A DNA stretch of 64,000 nucleotides from Pimelobacter simplex (GCF_024662235.1 NZ_CP096276.1:496001-560000); one strand, 5' to 3'; shown: positions 53,165 through 61,390, counted from the first letter of the stretch. The notes: generated from the sequence alone by a model not told the origin. Numbers and translations are program-made.

Positions 53165-53629
53165 ATGGGAAGAACGAGGGAAGAGCGCGACGTCTGGTGG
53201 ATGCCGAAGGCGAAAGACTTCTACTTCGCCTGCAAGACCCAAGACGTTCCTGAGCGCGGCCTGCTTCGGGTCTATGTGTACGACCAAGAGGTGCTGATCG
53301 TCCGCGCAGAGGACGGATACCATGCTATGGAGCCGTGGTGCCCACACATCTTTGCACCCCTTGAGCACGGACAGTTGGATGCCAAGCGAGGCGTCCTCAC
53401 GTGCCAGGAGCACAAGCTCGACATCAGCATCAAGAGCGGTGAGGTGCTCTGTGGGCCGTATGGATCCCCGTCTGTCTTCGCCGAGCATTGGGTCTATCCG
53501 ATCAAGCTCGAAGGCGACAAGATCTACGTTCGACTGAAGAAGCCGGAAGAGATCGAGGAGTACTACACCCAACTCGAGACCCCGCTTGAGGTCCCCAGCC
53601 AGCAAGATGGTCAGCTCGTCGAGAACTGA
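53165..53629 (+). CDS. Rieske 2Fe-2S protein 1
   Basis: A 154-residue soluble protein with a complete Rieske motif: C59-P-H61 and C80-Q-E-H83, separated by 18 residues (WCPHIFAPLEHG and GVLTCQEHKLD). It lies 64 bp behind the Mo-enzyme gene and before a strong terminator, so the two form one transcript. Longer than usual Rieske ferredoxins, with an unusual N-terminus (EERDVWWMPKAKDFYFACKT) and an acidic C-terminal tail, which suggests a dedicated partner or subunit of the Mo enzyme instead of a generic ferredoxin. Confidence 0.88.
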   Translation: MGRTREERDVWWMPKAKDFYFACKTQDVPERGLLRVYVYDQEVLIVRAEDGYHAMEPWCPHIFAPLEHGQLDAKRGVLTCQEHKLDISIKSGEVLCGPYGSPSVFAEHWVYPIKLEGDKIYVRLKKPEEIEEYYTQLETPLEVPSQQDGQLVEN

Positions 53630-53638
53630 CGACGTCCG

Positions 53639-53669
53639 GAGGCCCCAGGCCGCACGGTCCTGGGGCCTC
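53639..53669 (+). terminator. Strong hairpin after Rieske gene
   Basis: GAGGCCCCAGG at 53639-53649 pairs perfectly with CCTGGGGCCTC at 53659-53669 around a 9-base loop, followed by AATAAATTCTA. Ends the Mo-enzyme/Rieske transcript ten bases after the stop codon; the tail is A/T-rich without a pure T run. Confidence 0.75.
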
Positions 53670-53900
53670 AATAAATTCTAGTTCGACCAGATTCCGGAAG
53701 CAGACTCAATCGTCGCACACGACCCAATCTCGCTAAACACTCGGTGACAATTCTCCGTTCCGCGATCGCCATACGGAGGACGATTAGCGCGGCGATCCGA
53801 GACTCCGTGACGCTGCCGCCAATCGAATCACCGCGCAAGATCTGCAAATGTCTCGGCGGTTGGCGGCACCCAATTGCAGTCCCTCGAAAGGCAGTTTACG

Positions 53901-54218
53901 GTGGTTACCTTCCTATGTTCCGTGCGCGATGTTGAGCCGGACTCGGTGAAACAGGTGGAGGCTGGCGGTAGAAAGTTTGCCGTAGTCCGCGTCGGAGAAA
54001 CCGCCTGGTATGTATTGGACGATCTTTGTTCGCACGCGGAAGCTTCTCTCTCTGAAGGAGAGGTCTTCGCGGACGAGACCTGTATCGAATGTCCCCGCCA
54101 CGCGGCCGCATTCTCGCTCGAGACTGGCGAACCGCTTGACCTTCCGGCGACTGAGCCGGTCCAGACCTACAAAGTCAAGGTTGAGGGTTCGAGCGTATTC
54201 GCGGACCTGGAGATCTGA
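53901..54218 (+). CDS. Rieske ferredoxin 2
   Basis: A 105-residue protein from the GTG at 53901 (MVTFLCSVRDVEPDSVK); an ATG 27 bases earlier is possible. The Rieske ligands are C43-S-H45 and C64-P-R-H67 (LCSHAEASLSEG and CIECPRHAAAF), a typical biphenyl-dioxygenase-type ferredoxin. Its stop overlaps the reductase ATG (TGATG). It probably shuttles electrons between the reductase and the Mo enzyme or Rieske protein 1. Confidence 0.9.
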   Translation: MVTFLCSVRDVEPDSVKQVEAGGRKFAVVRVGETAWYVLDDLCSHAEASLSEGEVFADETCIECPRHAAAFSLETGEPLDLPATEPVQTYKVKVEGSSVFADLEI

Positions 54219-55207
54219 TGTCTCACCAGGTCACCGTCGAGCCCGCGGGCCATGAGTTCGAGGTTGCCGACGGGGAATCCATCCTTAGCGCTGGACGGCG
54301 GGCTGGAATCTGGCTGCCGTACGAATGCGGCTGGGGCAGTTGTGGCACCTGCAAGATTGCAGTCCTCGAGGGCGAGACGGCTTCCCTTTACCCGGAGGCG
54401 CCAGCCCGGTCTCCCCGTGACGCCAAGCGTGGGAGAGTGCTCGCCTGTCAGACGACGGCGATGTCCGACCTCACTGTTGAAGAGCCTCGGGCTGCGCTGG
54501 CGCCCAGCCTGGAGCGGGCGACGGTAGACCATGAGGGCGAAGTCATCGACGTCGTCGAATTGGCACCGGAACTGAAGATGACAATCATTCGCCTTCACAT
54601 GCAGGCCGAGTTTCGGCCTGGTCAGTATGCCGTGCTCAATCTCGCTGACGGCCTGCGCCGCTGCTACTCGATGGCCGGGTTGCCTGGGAGCGACACCGTC
54701 TCGTTCGTGACTCGCCGATACCCTGGCGGCGCGGGGAGTCAGCGTCTGCACTCGCTGACAACTGGGTCCAGGATCACCCTTGAATTACCTTACGGCGACA
54801 TGTGGCTGCGTCCGACGTCAGACCCGGTAGTGCTCATCGCGGGTGGAACTGGAATTTCGCCAGTTCTTTCCCTTGCCAACGAGCTCGCAGGTACGCCGGA
54901 GGACCGGCCCGTTCGAGCCTTCTATGGCGCCGCGCGCCCGGGTGATCTCGTCTGCAGCGAAGAACTTGGTGCCCTTCTCGAGAAGTTGCCGGATTCCGCG
55001 CTCCACCTCGGCGCGGCGACAGCGGACCCGCAATGGGCGGGTGCCGTTGGATTCGTGACAGACCTTCTCAGGGACAATCTGGACCTCCCGTGGGAGGTTG
55101 CACGCTACTACTTGGCGGGTCCGCCGGCGATGGCTGACGCTGTTCTGGCGCTCCTGAAGGCACGCGGAGTGCCCAATGATCGCATCCATTACGACCGTTT
55201 CGGTTAA
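54218..55207 (+). CDS. FAD / plant-type 2Fe-2S reductase
   Basis: A 329-residue reductase. The N-terminal plant-type ferredoxin domain has C37, C42, C45 and C77 (ECGWGSCGTCK and LACQT). The FAD-binding motif RCYS is at 148-151 and the NAD(P)-binding GGTGISP at 209-215, with C-terminal YYLAGPPAMADA. The order ferredoxin-FAD-NAD is that of phenol hydroxylase P5, CDP-6-deoxyhexose and methane monooxygenase reductases. It takes electrons from NAD(P)H and passes them to the Rieske ferredoxin encoded one base upstream. A decayed paralogue is at 33745-34395. Confidence 0.92.
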   Translation: MSHQVTVEPAGHEFEVADGESILSAGRRAGIWLPYECGWGSCGTCKIAVLEGETASLYPEAPARSPRDAKRGRVLACQTTAMSDLTVEEPRAALAPSLERATVDHEGEVIDVVELAPELKMTIIRLHMQAEFRPGQYAVLNLADGLRRCYSMAGLPGSDTVSFVTRRYPGGAGSQRLHSLTTGSRITLELPYGDMWLRPTSDPVVLIAGGTGISPVLSLANELAGTPEDRPVRAFYGAARPGDLVCSEELGALLEKLPDSALHLGAATADPQWAGAVGFVTDLLRDNLDLPWEVARYYLAGPPAMADAVLALLKARGVPNDRIHYDRFG

Positions 55208-55300
55208 GCAGGGGCGGCAGTTGTTTTCCCGACACCATCTGCTGGTGAAAAGCCGCAGGCGCCGGTGCAATGGCACCTTCACAACTCGCAAGGAGTCACG

Positions 55301-55431
55301 ATGACCACAGATGAAATTCTGAAGCTTGACCCGGCGACGGGATGGGCTGGGTCGCTCCGCGAAGGCGCGAAACTTCGGATTACAGATATAGAGGGGCAGC
55401 AGGTCAGCGATCTCGTCGTATTCTCAGCGGC
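55301..55431 (+). pseudogene. N-terminal fragment of a second DUF1989 gene
   Basis: ATG at 55301 after AAGGAG opens MTTDEILKLDPATGWAGSLR, then KLRITDIEGQQVSDLVVFSA, matching the first about 40 residues of the DUF1989 protein at 34538. At about 55425-55435 it switches abruptly to alcohol-dehydrogenase sequence in another frame. The remaining three quarters of the gene are deleted. Confidence 0.85.
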
Positions 55432-56309
55432 CCGGCGATCACATCGTGGCGTCGTTCATCCCGTCATGCGGCACCTGTCGCTACTGCGCAACCGGACGTC
55501 AGTCGATCTGCGACTGGGGCGCGAACGCGCTCGATGGCTGCCTGCCGACCGGTCGATACCCGCTAACGGGGCCAGCGGGAGAGTATGGCGCGATGGACAT
55601 GCTGGGGACGTTCAGCGAGTACGGAGTGCTGCACGAATACAGCTGCATCAAGATCGAGGACTACTACCCGCTCGATAAGGCAGTACTGGTTAGCTGTGGG
55701 GTGCCAACTGGGTGGGGTTCTGCAGTAAACACCGCCGATGTCCGTCCGGGTCAGACGGTTGTCATCATCGGTATCGGTGGGATTGGCATCAATGCTGTCC
55801 AAGGGGCGGTTATGGCTGGCGCCAAGCATGTCATAGCTGTCGATCTGCTCGAGAGCAAGCGGGACTTCGCGATCAAGTTTGGCGCCACACATGCATTCGC
55901 GAGCGTTGCCGAAGCCATGGACACGATCGCACAGGTCACTTGGGGGCAGATGGCCGACGCTGCGATCATCACACCCGGCATCATGACTAAAGAGGTAGTG
56001 ACGGACGGGTTCGACTCCGTAGGAAAGGGCGGAAAGGTTGTCATGACCGCATTGACGCGGTTCGACACAACCACGATCGAGCTTCCTGGCACCATGCTCA
56101 CGGTCTATCGCAAGGAGATTCGCGGAAGCCTCTTCGGCGACTGCAATCCGACCACTGACATTCCACGGCTCCTCAACCTTTACGACAGTGGAGACCTGAA
56201 GATCGACGAGCTGGTGACTCAGACGTATTCGCTTGAGCAGGTTAACCAGGGCTACGCGGATCTCATCGACGGCAAGAACATGCGAGGGATCATCGCGTTC
56301 GATCGATGA
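55432..56309 (+). pseudogene. Zinc (NDMA-dependent-type) alcohol dehydrogenase, N-terminus deleted
   Basis: From GDHIVASFIPSCGTCRYCAT onward this is a medium-chain Zn-alcohol dehydrogenase of the NDMA-dependent actinobacterial type. Structural-zinc cysteines are present (SCGTCRYC), as is the nucleotide loop VIIGIGGIGINAVQGAV and the typical end LIDGKNMRGIIAFDR. Roughly the first 90 residues, with the catalytic-zinc Cys and His, are missing because of the junction with the DUF1989 fragment. An internal ATG at 55446 is not a sensible start. An oxidation step on an alcohol or aldehyde intermediate may once have belonged to the pathway. Confidence 0.8.
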
Positions 56310-56645
56310 GCAAAATGACTCGGGCGAGTGGTCCCGGCGGACTATCCGCCACTGACACACGATGCGATGGACGCAGGTCATTGTTTCTGCGCTGAGGGCG
56401 GCGATCTGAGTCCGAACGTTTCGGGGCAAGTGCTGGGGCCAGAATCAGTCCGGACTAACAGCAATGTGGACAAGAGGCGGCTCGGACCTTTCGCAGTACC
56501 GCATCGAGGAACTCAAAGACCGAGCACGTCATGAGCAGTGCCCTATGACGGAGCTCCTTCTCGACGCCCAGGTCCCCGGGCCCAGACTGTACGGGATTCT
56601 TGGGTCCCGAAGCTGACTGAAGTTCCTAGCAGGAGGAGGTTGGCC
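56310..56645. other. 336-bp gap before moaC
   Basis: No gene that can be supported with confidence. A short frame at 56464-56616 (MWTRGGSDLSQYRIEELKDR, 50 codons) has some protein character but no ribosome site. The strong AGGAGGAGG site of moaC lies at its right edge. Confidence 0.4.
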
Positions 56646-57119
56646 TTGGCGAAAGTCGGTCTGACGCATATTGATGCAATGGGCGCTGCTCGAATGGTCG
56701 ACGTGTCCAGTAAAGGTGTCGGCGCCCGCGTGGCTGCGGCTAGTGGCCGCGTTCGGGTGTCGCCTGCGGTAGTGGCGCTGCTCCGTGGCGGCGGTGGTCC
56801 CAAAGGGGACGCTCTTGCTGTCGCCAGGATCGCCGGGATCGTTGCTGCCAAGAGGACCTCTGACCTCATACCCTTGTGTCATCCACTTGCTGTTTCGGGT
56901 GTGGAGGTCAAACTCCTCGTCGAAGACGACGGCGTGGTTATCCAGGCGACTGTTCGTACCGTCGACCGCACTGGCGTCGAGATGGAAGCGCTCACCGCCG
57001 TTTCTGTCGCCGCCCTCGCATTGGTCGATATGATCAAGGCGGTTGATCGGTGCTCTATGATTACCGATGTCCACGTCGACTCTAAGTCTGGGGGCACGAG
57101 TGGGGATTGGTCGCGATGA
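56646..57119 (+). CDS. moaC: Cyclic pyranopterin monophosphate synthase MoaC
   Basis: A 157-residue enzyme converting the MoaA product to cyclic pyranopterin. Start TTG at 56646, six bases after AGGAGGAGG; another TTG at 56640 is too close. Hallmarks LTHIDAMGAARMVDVSSK, DLIPLCHPLAVSGVEV (catalytic region) and DRTGVEMEALTAVSVAALAL, DMIKAVDR are intact; the final SKSGG is followed by a short tail. Coupled by ATGA overlap to the next gene. Confidence 0.95.
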   Translation: MAKVGLTHIDAMGAARMVDVSSKGVGARVAAASGRVRVSPAVVALLRGGGGPKGDALAVARIAGIVAAKRTSDLIPLCHPLAVSGVEVKLLVEDDGVVIQATVRTVDRTGVEMEALTAVSVAALALVDMIKAVDRCSMITDVHVDSKSGGTSGDWSR

Positions 57120-57595
57120 AAGCAACAGTGATTGTTGCCTCGGACCGTGCAGCCGCCGGTACGTACCTTGATGAGACTGGCCCGATCATCGTCGCAGCCC
57201 TTCGCTCAAGTGGATTCGACGTGGATTCTCCGGTCGTCGTCCCTGACGGACCGTCGGTGGCTGAAGCAATCAGGTGCGCGATCTCGGACGGCGCACGAAT
57301 CGTCCTCACGACCGGAGGGACTGGGCTGAGCCCGTCTGACCGGACCCCCGAAGTCACCGGTCCTCTCCTCGACGTCGTGATCCCCGGCATTGCAGAGGCG
57401 ATCCGTGCCCGGGGTACGGCGAACGGGGTTCCGTCGTCTGTGCTTTCGCGGGGCCTCGCGGGAGTCGCATCCGGCGCAGTAGTTATTAATCTCCCCGGCT
57501 CCGAGAGCGGCGCGAAGGACGGGCTCGAGGTCGTACTGCCAGTGCTCCACCACCTGCTGCACCAGCTTGTCGGCGGCGACCATGAACGCGCTTGA
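57116..57595 (+). CDS. mog: Molybdopterin adenylyltransferase (MogA/MoaB-like)
   Basis: A 159-residue protein with the MoCF-binding motif LTTGGTGLSPSDRTPE and LPGSESGAKDGLEVVLPVLH near the end. The ATG at 57116 overlaps the moaC stop. It adenylylates molybdopterin before MoeA inserts molybdate. With moaE, moaA, moaD, moeA and moaC it nearly completes a cofactor pathway within 10 kb; only a MoeB/MoeZ sulfurtransferase is not seen. Confidence 0.92.
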   Translation: MKATVIVASDRAAAGTYLDETGPIIVAALRSSGFDVDSPVVVPDGPSVAEAIRCAISDGARIVLTTGGTGLSPSDRTPEVTGPLLDVVIPGIAEAIRARGTANGVPSSVLSRGLAGVASGAVVINLPGSESGAKDGLEVVLPVLHHLLHQLVGGDHERA

Positions 57596-57631
57596 CTGCG
57601 CGATTTTGCCCCGCCGGCACGCGTGAAAATG

Positions 57632-58084
57632 CTAGGCGGACTTCCGAAGGCTCTCTTCGATCTCCTGCGGATCTGTGGCCTGGCTTCGTCCCGGGGGTGC
57701 GGGGTCGGTTTCGTGCCCGGCTAGGCGTGGCCAGATGATGAGGGCGTCGCCCTGTAACCGGAAGACGATGAGGATGATGAGTCGGATCTTACTGTTGACC
57801 GACTCGATGTGTCCGTTGGCCAAGCCGCGCTGGATAGCGGCGAAAATGCGTGGGCGGTAGCCGCGGACATTGCGCGCTAGGCGAACGAAGGCGCTGTTCC
57901 GCATCGGCCGGCCGAGGCAGTTTGGGCTGGTGACGGGCAGGACGGGCACGCGGATGGCTGGCGCCTCGACATCGGCAATCCGCCGCGATGGGTGCACCCG
58001 GCGCTCTGGAACCGCGTCGGGCGAGAAACACGGAACTTTTCTGGAGCACTTCCACTTCCTACGCACTACATCGGCACTTGTGCC
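57632..58084 (-). pseudogene. ISL3-family transposase C-terminal fragment
   Basis: Minus-strand sequence FVRLARNVRGYRPRIFAAIQ and RGLANGHIESVNSKIRLIIL matches the end of ISL3-type transposases (the GLSNGRIEGVNTKIRLI block with the catalytic Glu). The N-terminal part is missing and the fragment is cut at 58084 by IS256 copy B. Confidence 0.65.
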
Positions 58085-59506
58085 GGTCAAGTCCGCTGGG
58101 GTGGTGTACGAGGTTGATCCCTCGGTTGGGCGTGTCGGTCAGGCTGTGAGGGCCTGGAGTTCGGGTTCGGTCACCTCCTCGACGACGCAGGTGTCGACGG
58201 CCTGGGCGCGGGCGAGGACGTCGAGTCCGAGGTAGCGGCGGCCTTCGGCCCACTCGTCGTGCTGCTCGGCCAGGACGGCGCCGACGAGCCGGATGATGCT
58301 GGCCCGGTCGGGAAAGATCCCGACCACGTCGGTTCGCCTGCGGATCTCGCGGTTGAGGCGCTCGTTGGGGTTGTTGGACCAGATCTGGCGCCAGATCTCC
58401 TTCGGGAACGCGGTGAAGGCGAGGATGTCGGCACGAGCGTCCTCCAGATGCTCGGCCACCTTGGGGAGCTTCTCGGCCAGGGCGTCGACGACCCGGTCGA
58501 ACTGGGCGTGGACAGCGTCGGCGTCGGGCTGGTCGTAGATCGAGTGCAGCAGCGCCTTGACCCAGCCCCACGAGGACTTCGGCGTCGCCGACATCAGGTT
58601 CGCCGCGTAGTGGGTTCGGCAGCGCTGCCACGAGGCGCCGGGCAACGTGGCGCCGATCGCGGCCACCAGCCCGGCGTGGGCGTCGCTGGTGACGAGCTTG
58701 ACCCCGGCCAGGCCGCGGGCGGTCAGATCCCTCCAGAAGGCCAGCCACCCGGCGCCGTCCTCGCTGCTGGTGACCTGCACGCCGAGGATCTCGCGGTGCC
58801 CGTCGGCGTTGACGCCGGTGGCGACCAGCACGTGGACCGGCACCACCCGGCCACCTTCGCGGACCTTGAGCACCAACGCGTCGGCGGCCACGAAGGTGAA
58901 CGGCCCGGCCTCCTCCAGCCGTCGGGTGCGGAACTGCTCGACGTGCTCGTCGAGTTCCTTGGCCATCACCGAGACCTGGCTCTTGGACAGGCCGGTGATG
59001 CCGAGGGTCTGCACCAGCTTGTCCATCCGCCGCGTCGAGACGCCGAGCAGGTAACAGGTCGCGACCACACTGGTCAGTGCCCGCTCTGCTCGCTTGCGGC
59101 GCTCCAGCAGCCACTCGGGGTACAGCGAACCGGTGCGCAGCTTGGGAACCGCGACGTCCAGAGTGCCGACGCGGGTGTCGAGGTCGCGGTGCCGGTAGCC
59201 GTTGCGGGAGTTGACGCGCTCCATGCTGCGTTCGCCGTAGCCGGCGCCGCACACCGCGTCGGCCTGCGCCGAGAGCAGCGCATTGACGAACGTGGTGAGC
59301 AGGTCCCGCATCAGATCAGGACTGGCCTGGGACAGCTGCTCGTTCAGGAACTGTGCAGGGTCGATACTGGGTCCAGCGGTCATCGTCGTGGTCCTTCTTC
59401 GAGTCGGTTTTCGCAGATCACTCGAAGGATCCACCCGGTGGCCGCGCCTACGTTGGAGGCACGCGCTCACTCAGGTCCGTCGTACACCACTCTGCTGGAC
59501 TCCACT
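58085..59506 (-). mobile_element. IS256-family element, copy B (1422 bp)
   Basis: Apparently identical to copies A and C but inverted. Flanked by its own 8-bp target duplication CTTGTGCC at 58077-58084 and 59507-59514. Inserted between the cofactor genes and the CoA-transferase gene. Confidence 0.95.
58139..59383 (-). CDS. IS256-family transposase, copy B
   Basis: A 414-residue transposase identical to the one at 21683-22927 (same DDE blocks VAADALVLKV, VTSDAHAGLV and NNPNERLNREI). Intact frame. Its ATG at 59383 lies behind the same GAAGAAGGACC site. Confidence 0.93.
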   Translation of the reverse strand: MTAGPSIDPAQFLNEQLSQASPDLMRDLLTTFVNALLSAQADAVCGAGYGERSMERVNSRNGYRHRDLDTRVGTLDVAVPKLRTGSLYPEWLLERRKRAERALTSVVATCYLLGVSTRRMDKLVQTLGITGLSKSQVSVMAKELDEHVEQFRTRRLEEAGPFTFVAADALVLKVREGGRVVPVHVLVATGVNADGHREILGVQVTSSEDGAGWLAFWRDLTARGLAGVKLVTSDAHAGLVAAIGATLPGASWQRCRTHYAANLMSATPKSSWGWVKALLHSIYDQPDADAVHAQFDRVVDALAEKLPKVAEHLEDARADILAFTAFPKEIWRQIWSNNPNERLNREIRRRTDVVGIFPDRASIIRLVGAVLAEQHDEWAEGRRYLGLDVLARAQAVDTCVVEEVTEPELQALTA

Positions 59507-59550
59507 CTTGTGCCGATCGTCACCTGCAAGGGTTCCAGGTTGGCTAGCGC

Positions 59551-59579
59551 TTGACAGGCACCTCGCCATCAAAGAAACT
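59551..59579 (+). promoter_or_regulatory. Possible promoter of the CoA-transferase operon
   Basis: TTGACA at 59551-59556; 17 bp later GAAACT, a poor -10 box. The operator palindrome starts 6 bp further on. It lies just right of IS256 copy B and so survived that insertion. Confidence 0.35.
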
Positions 59580-59585
59580 GGACCG

Positions 59586-59598
59586 GTGGCTAGGCCAC
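59586..59598. promoter_or_regulatory. Palindromic operator GTGGCTAGGCCAC
   Basis: Identical 13-bp palindrome to 33611-33623, 92 bp before the CoA-transferase ATG at 59690. Ties the CoA-transferase/carboxyltransferase operon to the same regulator as the Mo-enzyme genes. Confidence 0.6.
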
Positions 59599-59689
59599 TA
59601 GAGCCCTAGTCCTCTCACTCCCGCGGACGCCTTCGAATCCCGTCTCGGGCCGATGCGCCTTCTTGCTCACTCACCGATCGGAGGATGCG

Positions 59690-60883
59690 ATGCCCAGCAG
59701 TACTCGCCCCCCTCAGCCGCTCGACGGACTGCTCGTGATCGACCTTTCCAGGGCCCTAGCCGGACCACATGCCGCGATGATGCTTGGCGATCTCGGCGCG
59801 CGCGTTCTCAAAATCGAGGCGCCAGCCGGAGGTGACGACACCCGCGGCTGGGGTCCTCCGTTCCTCCATCCGGAGGGTGCAGATCGCGAGTCCACTTACT
59901 TCCTTTCGGCGAACCGGAACAAGGAATCCGTCGCCCTGGATCTGAAGGGCGAGGAAGGGCGCGCGATCCTCACTAACATGATCCGCAACGCGGATGTGCT
60001 TATCGAGAACTTCCGCACCGGAGTTCTAGAGCGCCTGGGATTCTCAACGACGCACCTCCTCAAGCTGAACCCCCGCCTCGTGGTTCTGTCGATCACCGGT
60101 TTCGGCCACGATGGCCCCGAGGGCGGCCGCGCCGGGTACGACCAGATCGCGCAGGGCGAAGCGGGCCTAATGTCCGTCACCGGCGGAAGTCCAAGTGACA
60201 TGCAGCGCGTCGGGGTCCCAATCGCCGACCTTTTAGCCGGAATGTACGGCGCCTTCGGAATCATGTCGGCCCTGTACGAACGCAGCCAGAGCGGCGAGGG
60301 CCAAGTCATCCGAACTTCGTTACTTGCGTCCGTCGTGGGGGTTCACGGCTTCCAAGGCTCCGCCTGGACGGTCGGTGGCGTCATCGGACGTGCCAACGGC
60401 AACCATCACCCGTCGATCTCGCCCTATGGCCTCTTCCACTGCCAGGGTGGTTCCGTCCAGATCGCATGCGGAAGCGAGGGCCTCTGGGCCCGGTTGTGCG
60501 ACGAGTTCAACATCGACCCCGCGGCGGCAGGCATGGCAACCAACGGCGAGCGCGTGCAGCACCCGGAGCTGGTCCGCAAGACCATCGAAGAAGCATTCGC
60601 CAGCGATGCCCCGGATGCCCTCCTCACCCGACTGAACCGTGCCGGTGTTCCCGCAGGACGAGTCCGCACGGTCGACGAGGTCTACAATTGGGACCAGACC
60701 ATCAGCCAGGGCTTGCTGATCGATGTCGAACACAGCGCCCTTGGTCGCATCACGCTGCCGGGCCCGCCACTGCGCTTCTTCGATGCGAACGACTCGGAGT
60801 ATGACCGGCACCACCACCAAGCGCCGCCCATGCTGGACGAGCATGGCGCCTCGCTCCGCGCCGAGTTCGGCACGGTCCAATGA
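59690..60883 (+). CDS. CaiB/BaiF-family CoA-transferase-like protein
   Basis: A 397-residue class III CoA-transferase; ATG at 59690 chosen for its CGGAGG site. Family blocks: LLVIDLSRALAGPHAAMMLG, DLGARVLKIEAP, FLSANRNKESVALDLKGEEG and GYDQIAQGEAGLMSVTG. The usual catalytic aspartate follows GQ-x-V-x-x-S-L-L-D; here the sequence is GQVIRTSLLAS, with Ala213 at that place. It may have lost transferase activity or use another residue. ATGA overlap couples it to the carboxyltransferase gene. The natural acyl group is unknown. Confidence 0.88.
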   Translation: MPSSTRPPQPLDGLLVIDLSRALAGPHAAMMLGDLGARVLKIEAPAGGDDTRGWGPPFLHPEGADRESTYFLSANRNKESVALDLKGEEGRAILTNMIRNADVLIENFRTGVLERLGFSTTHLLKLNPRLVVLSITGFGHDGPEGGRAGYDQIAQGEAGLMSVTGGSPSDMQRVGVPIADLLAGMYGAFGIMSALYERSQSGEGQVIRTSLLASVVGVHGFQGSAWTVGGVIGRANGNHHPSISPYGLFHCQGGSVQIACGSEGLWARLCDEFNIDPAAAGMATNGERVQHPELVRKTIEEAFASDAPDALLTRLNRAGVPAGRVRTVDEVYNWDQTISQGLLIDVEHSALGRITLPGPPLRFFDANDSEYDRHHHQAPPMLDEHGASLRAEFGTVQ

Positions 60884-61390
60884 CCGCCACCGACGTTGCT
60901 CGGCCGTCACGGTCGAGCGTGGTCGATCTCGTCGGCGGCCTGCTCGATGCACCCCTGGCTTCTTGGGACACTGCCGCCGCGACCCCACCGGCCCACGCAG
61001 ATACGCTCGGGTACCGAAAGGCCCTTCGGGAAGCAAGCGAACGCGCAGGAACCGATGAATCTGTCGTGACCGGCGAAGGACTCATCCAAGGTCGCCGTAT
61101 CGCGGTAATTGCCAACGAGTTCACCTTCCTCGCCGGCTCTATCGGCCTTGCGTCGGCAACCCGCATCGTCGAGGCCGTCGAACGAGCGACAGCCGAACAG
61201 CTACCGCTAGTGGCGATCGCGTCCTCCGGCGGCACTCGCATGCAGGAGGGCACCATGGCATTCCTGGCGATGCCGGGGATCGCGGCCGCTGTCGCCGAAC
61301 ACAAGGCTGCCGGCCTGCCCTATATCGCCTACTTGAGACATCCGACGACCGGGGGGGTGCTGGCCTCTTGGGGTTCGCTCGGTACCGTCA
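60880..61390 (+). pseudogene. Fused AccD-AccA carboxyltransferase, 5' part (split by IS256 C)
   Basis: Reads MTATDVARPSRSSVVDLVGG and then AccD-type sequence: GYRKALREASERAGTDESVV, VIANEFTFLAGSIGLASATR and the oxyanion-hole region IASSGGTRMQEG, up to LASWGSLGTV, where copy C is inserted. No N-terminal zinc ribbon. Joined to 62821-63809 (one target copy removed) it gives exactly 1500 bases, a 499-residue carboxyltransferase in one frame. The truncated product would be inactive. Confidence 0.9.

Noticed and set aside
56464..56616. 50-codon frame before moaC
   Set aside because: No ribosome site and no recognisable family; composition alone is not enough.
58259..59554. Long antisense and alternative frames (about 400 codons) within the three IS256 copies
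   Set aside because: Identical in all copies and antisense or out of frame to a transposase with clear DDE residues.
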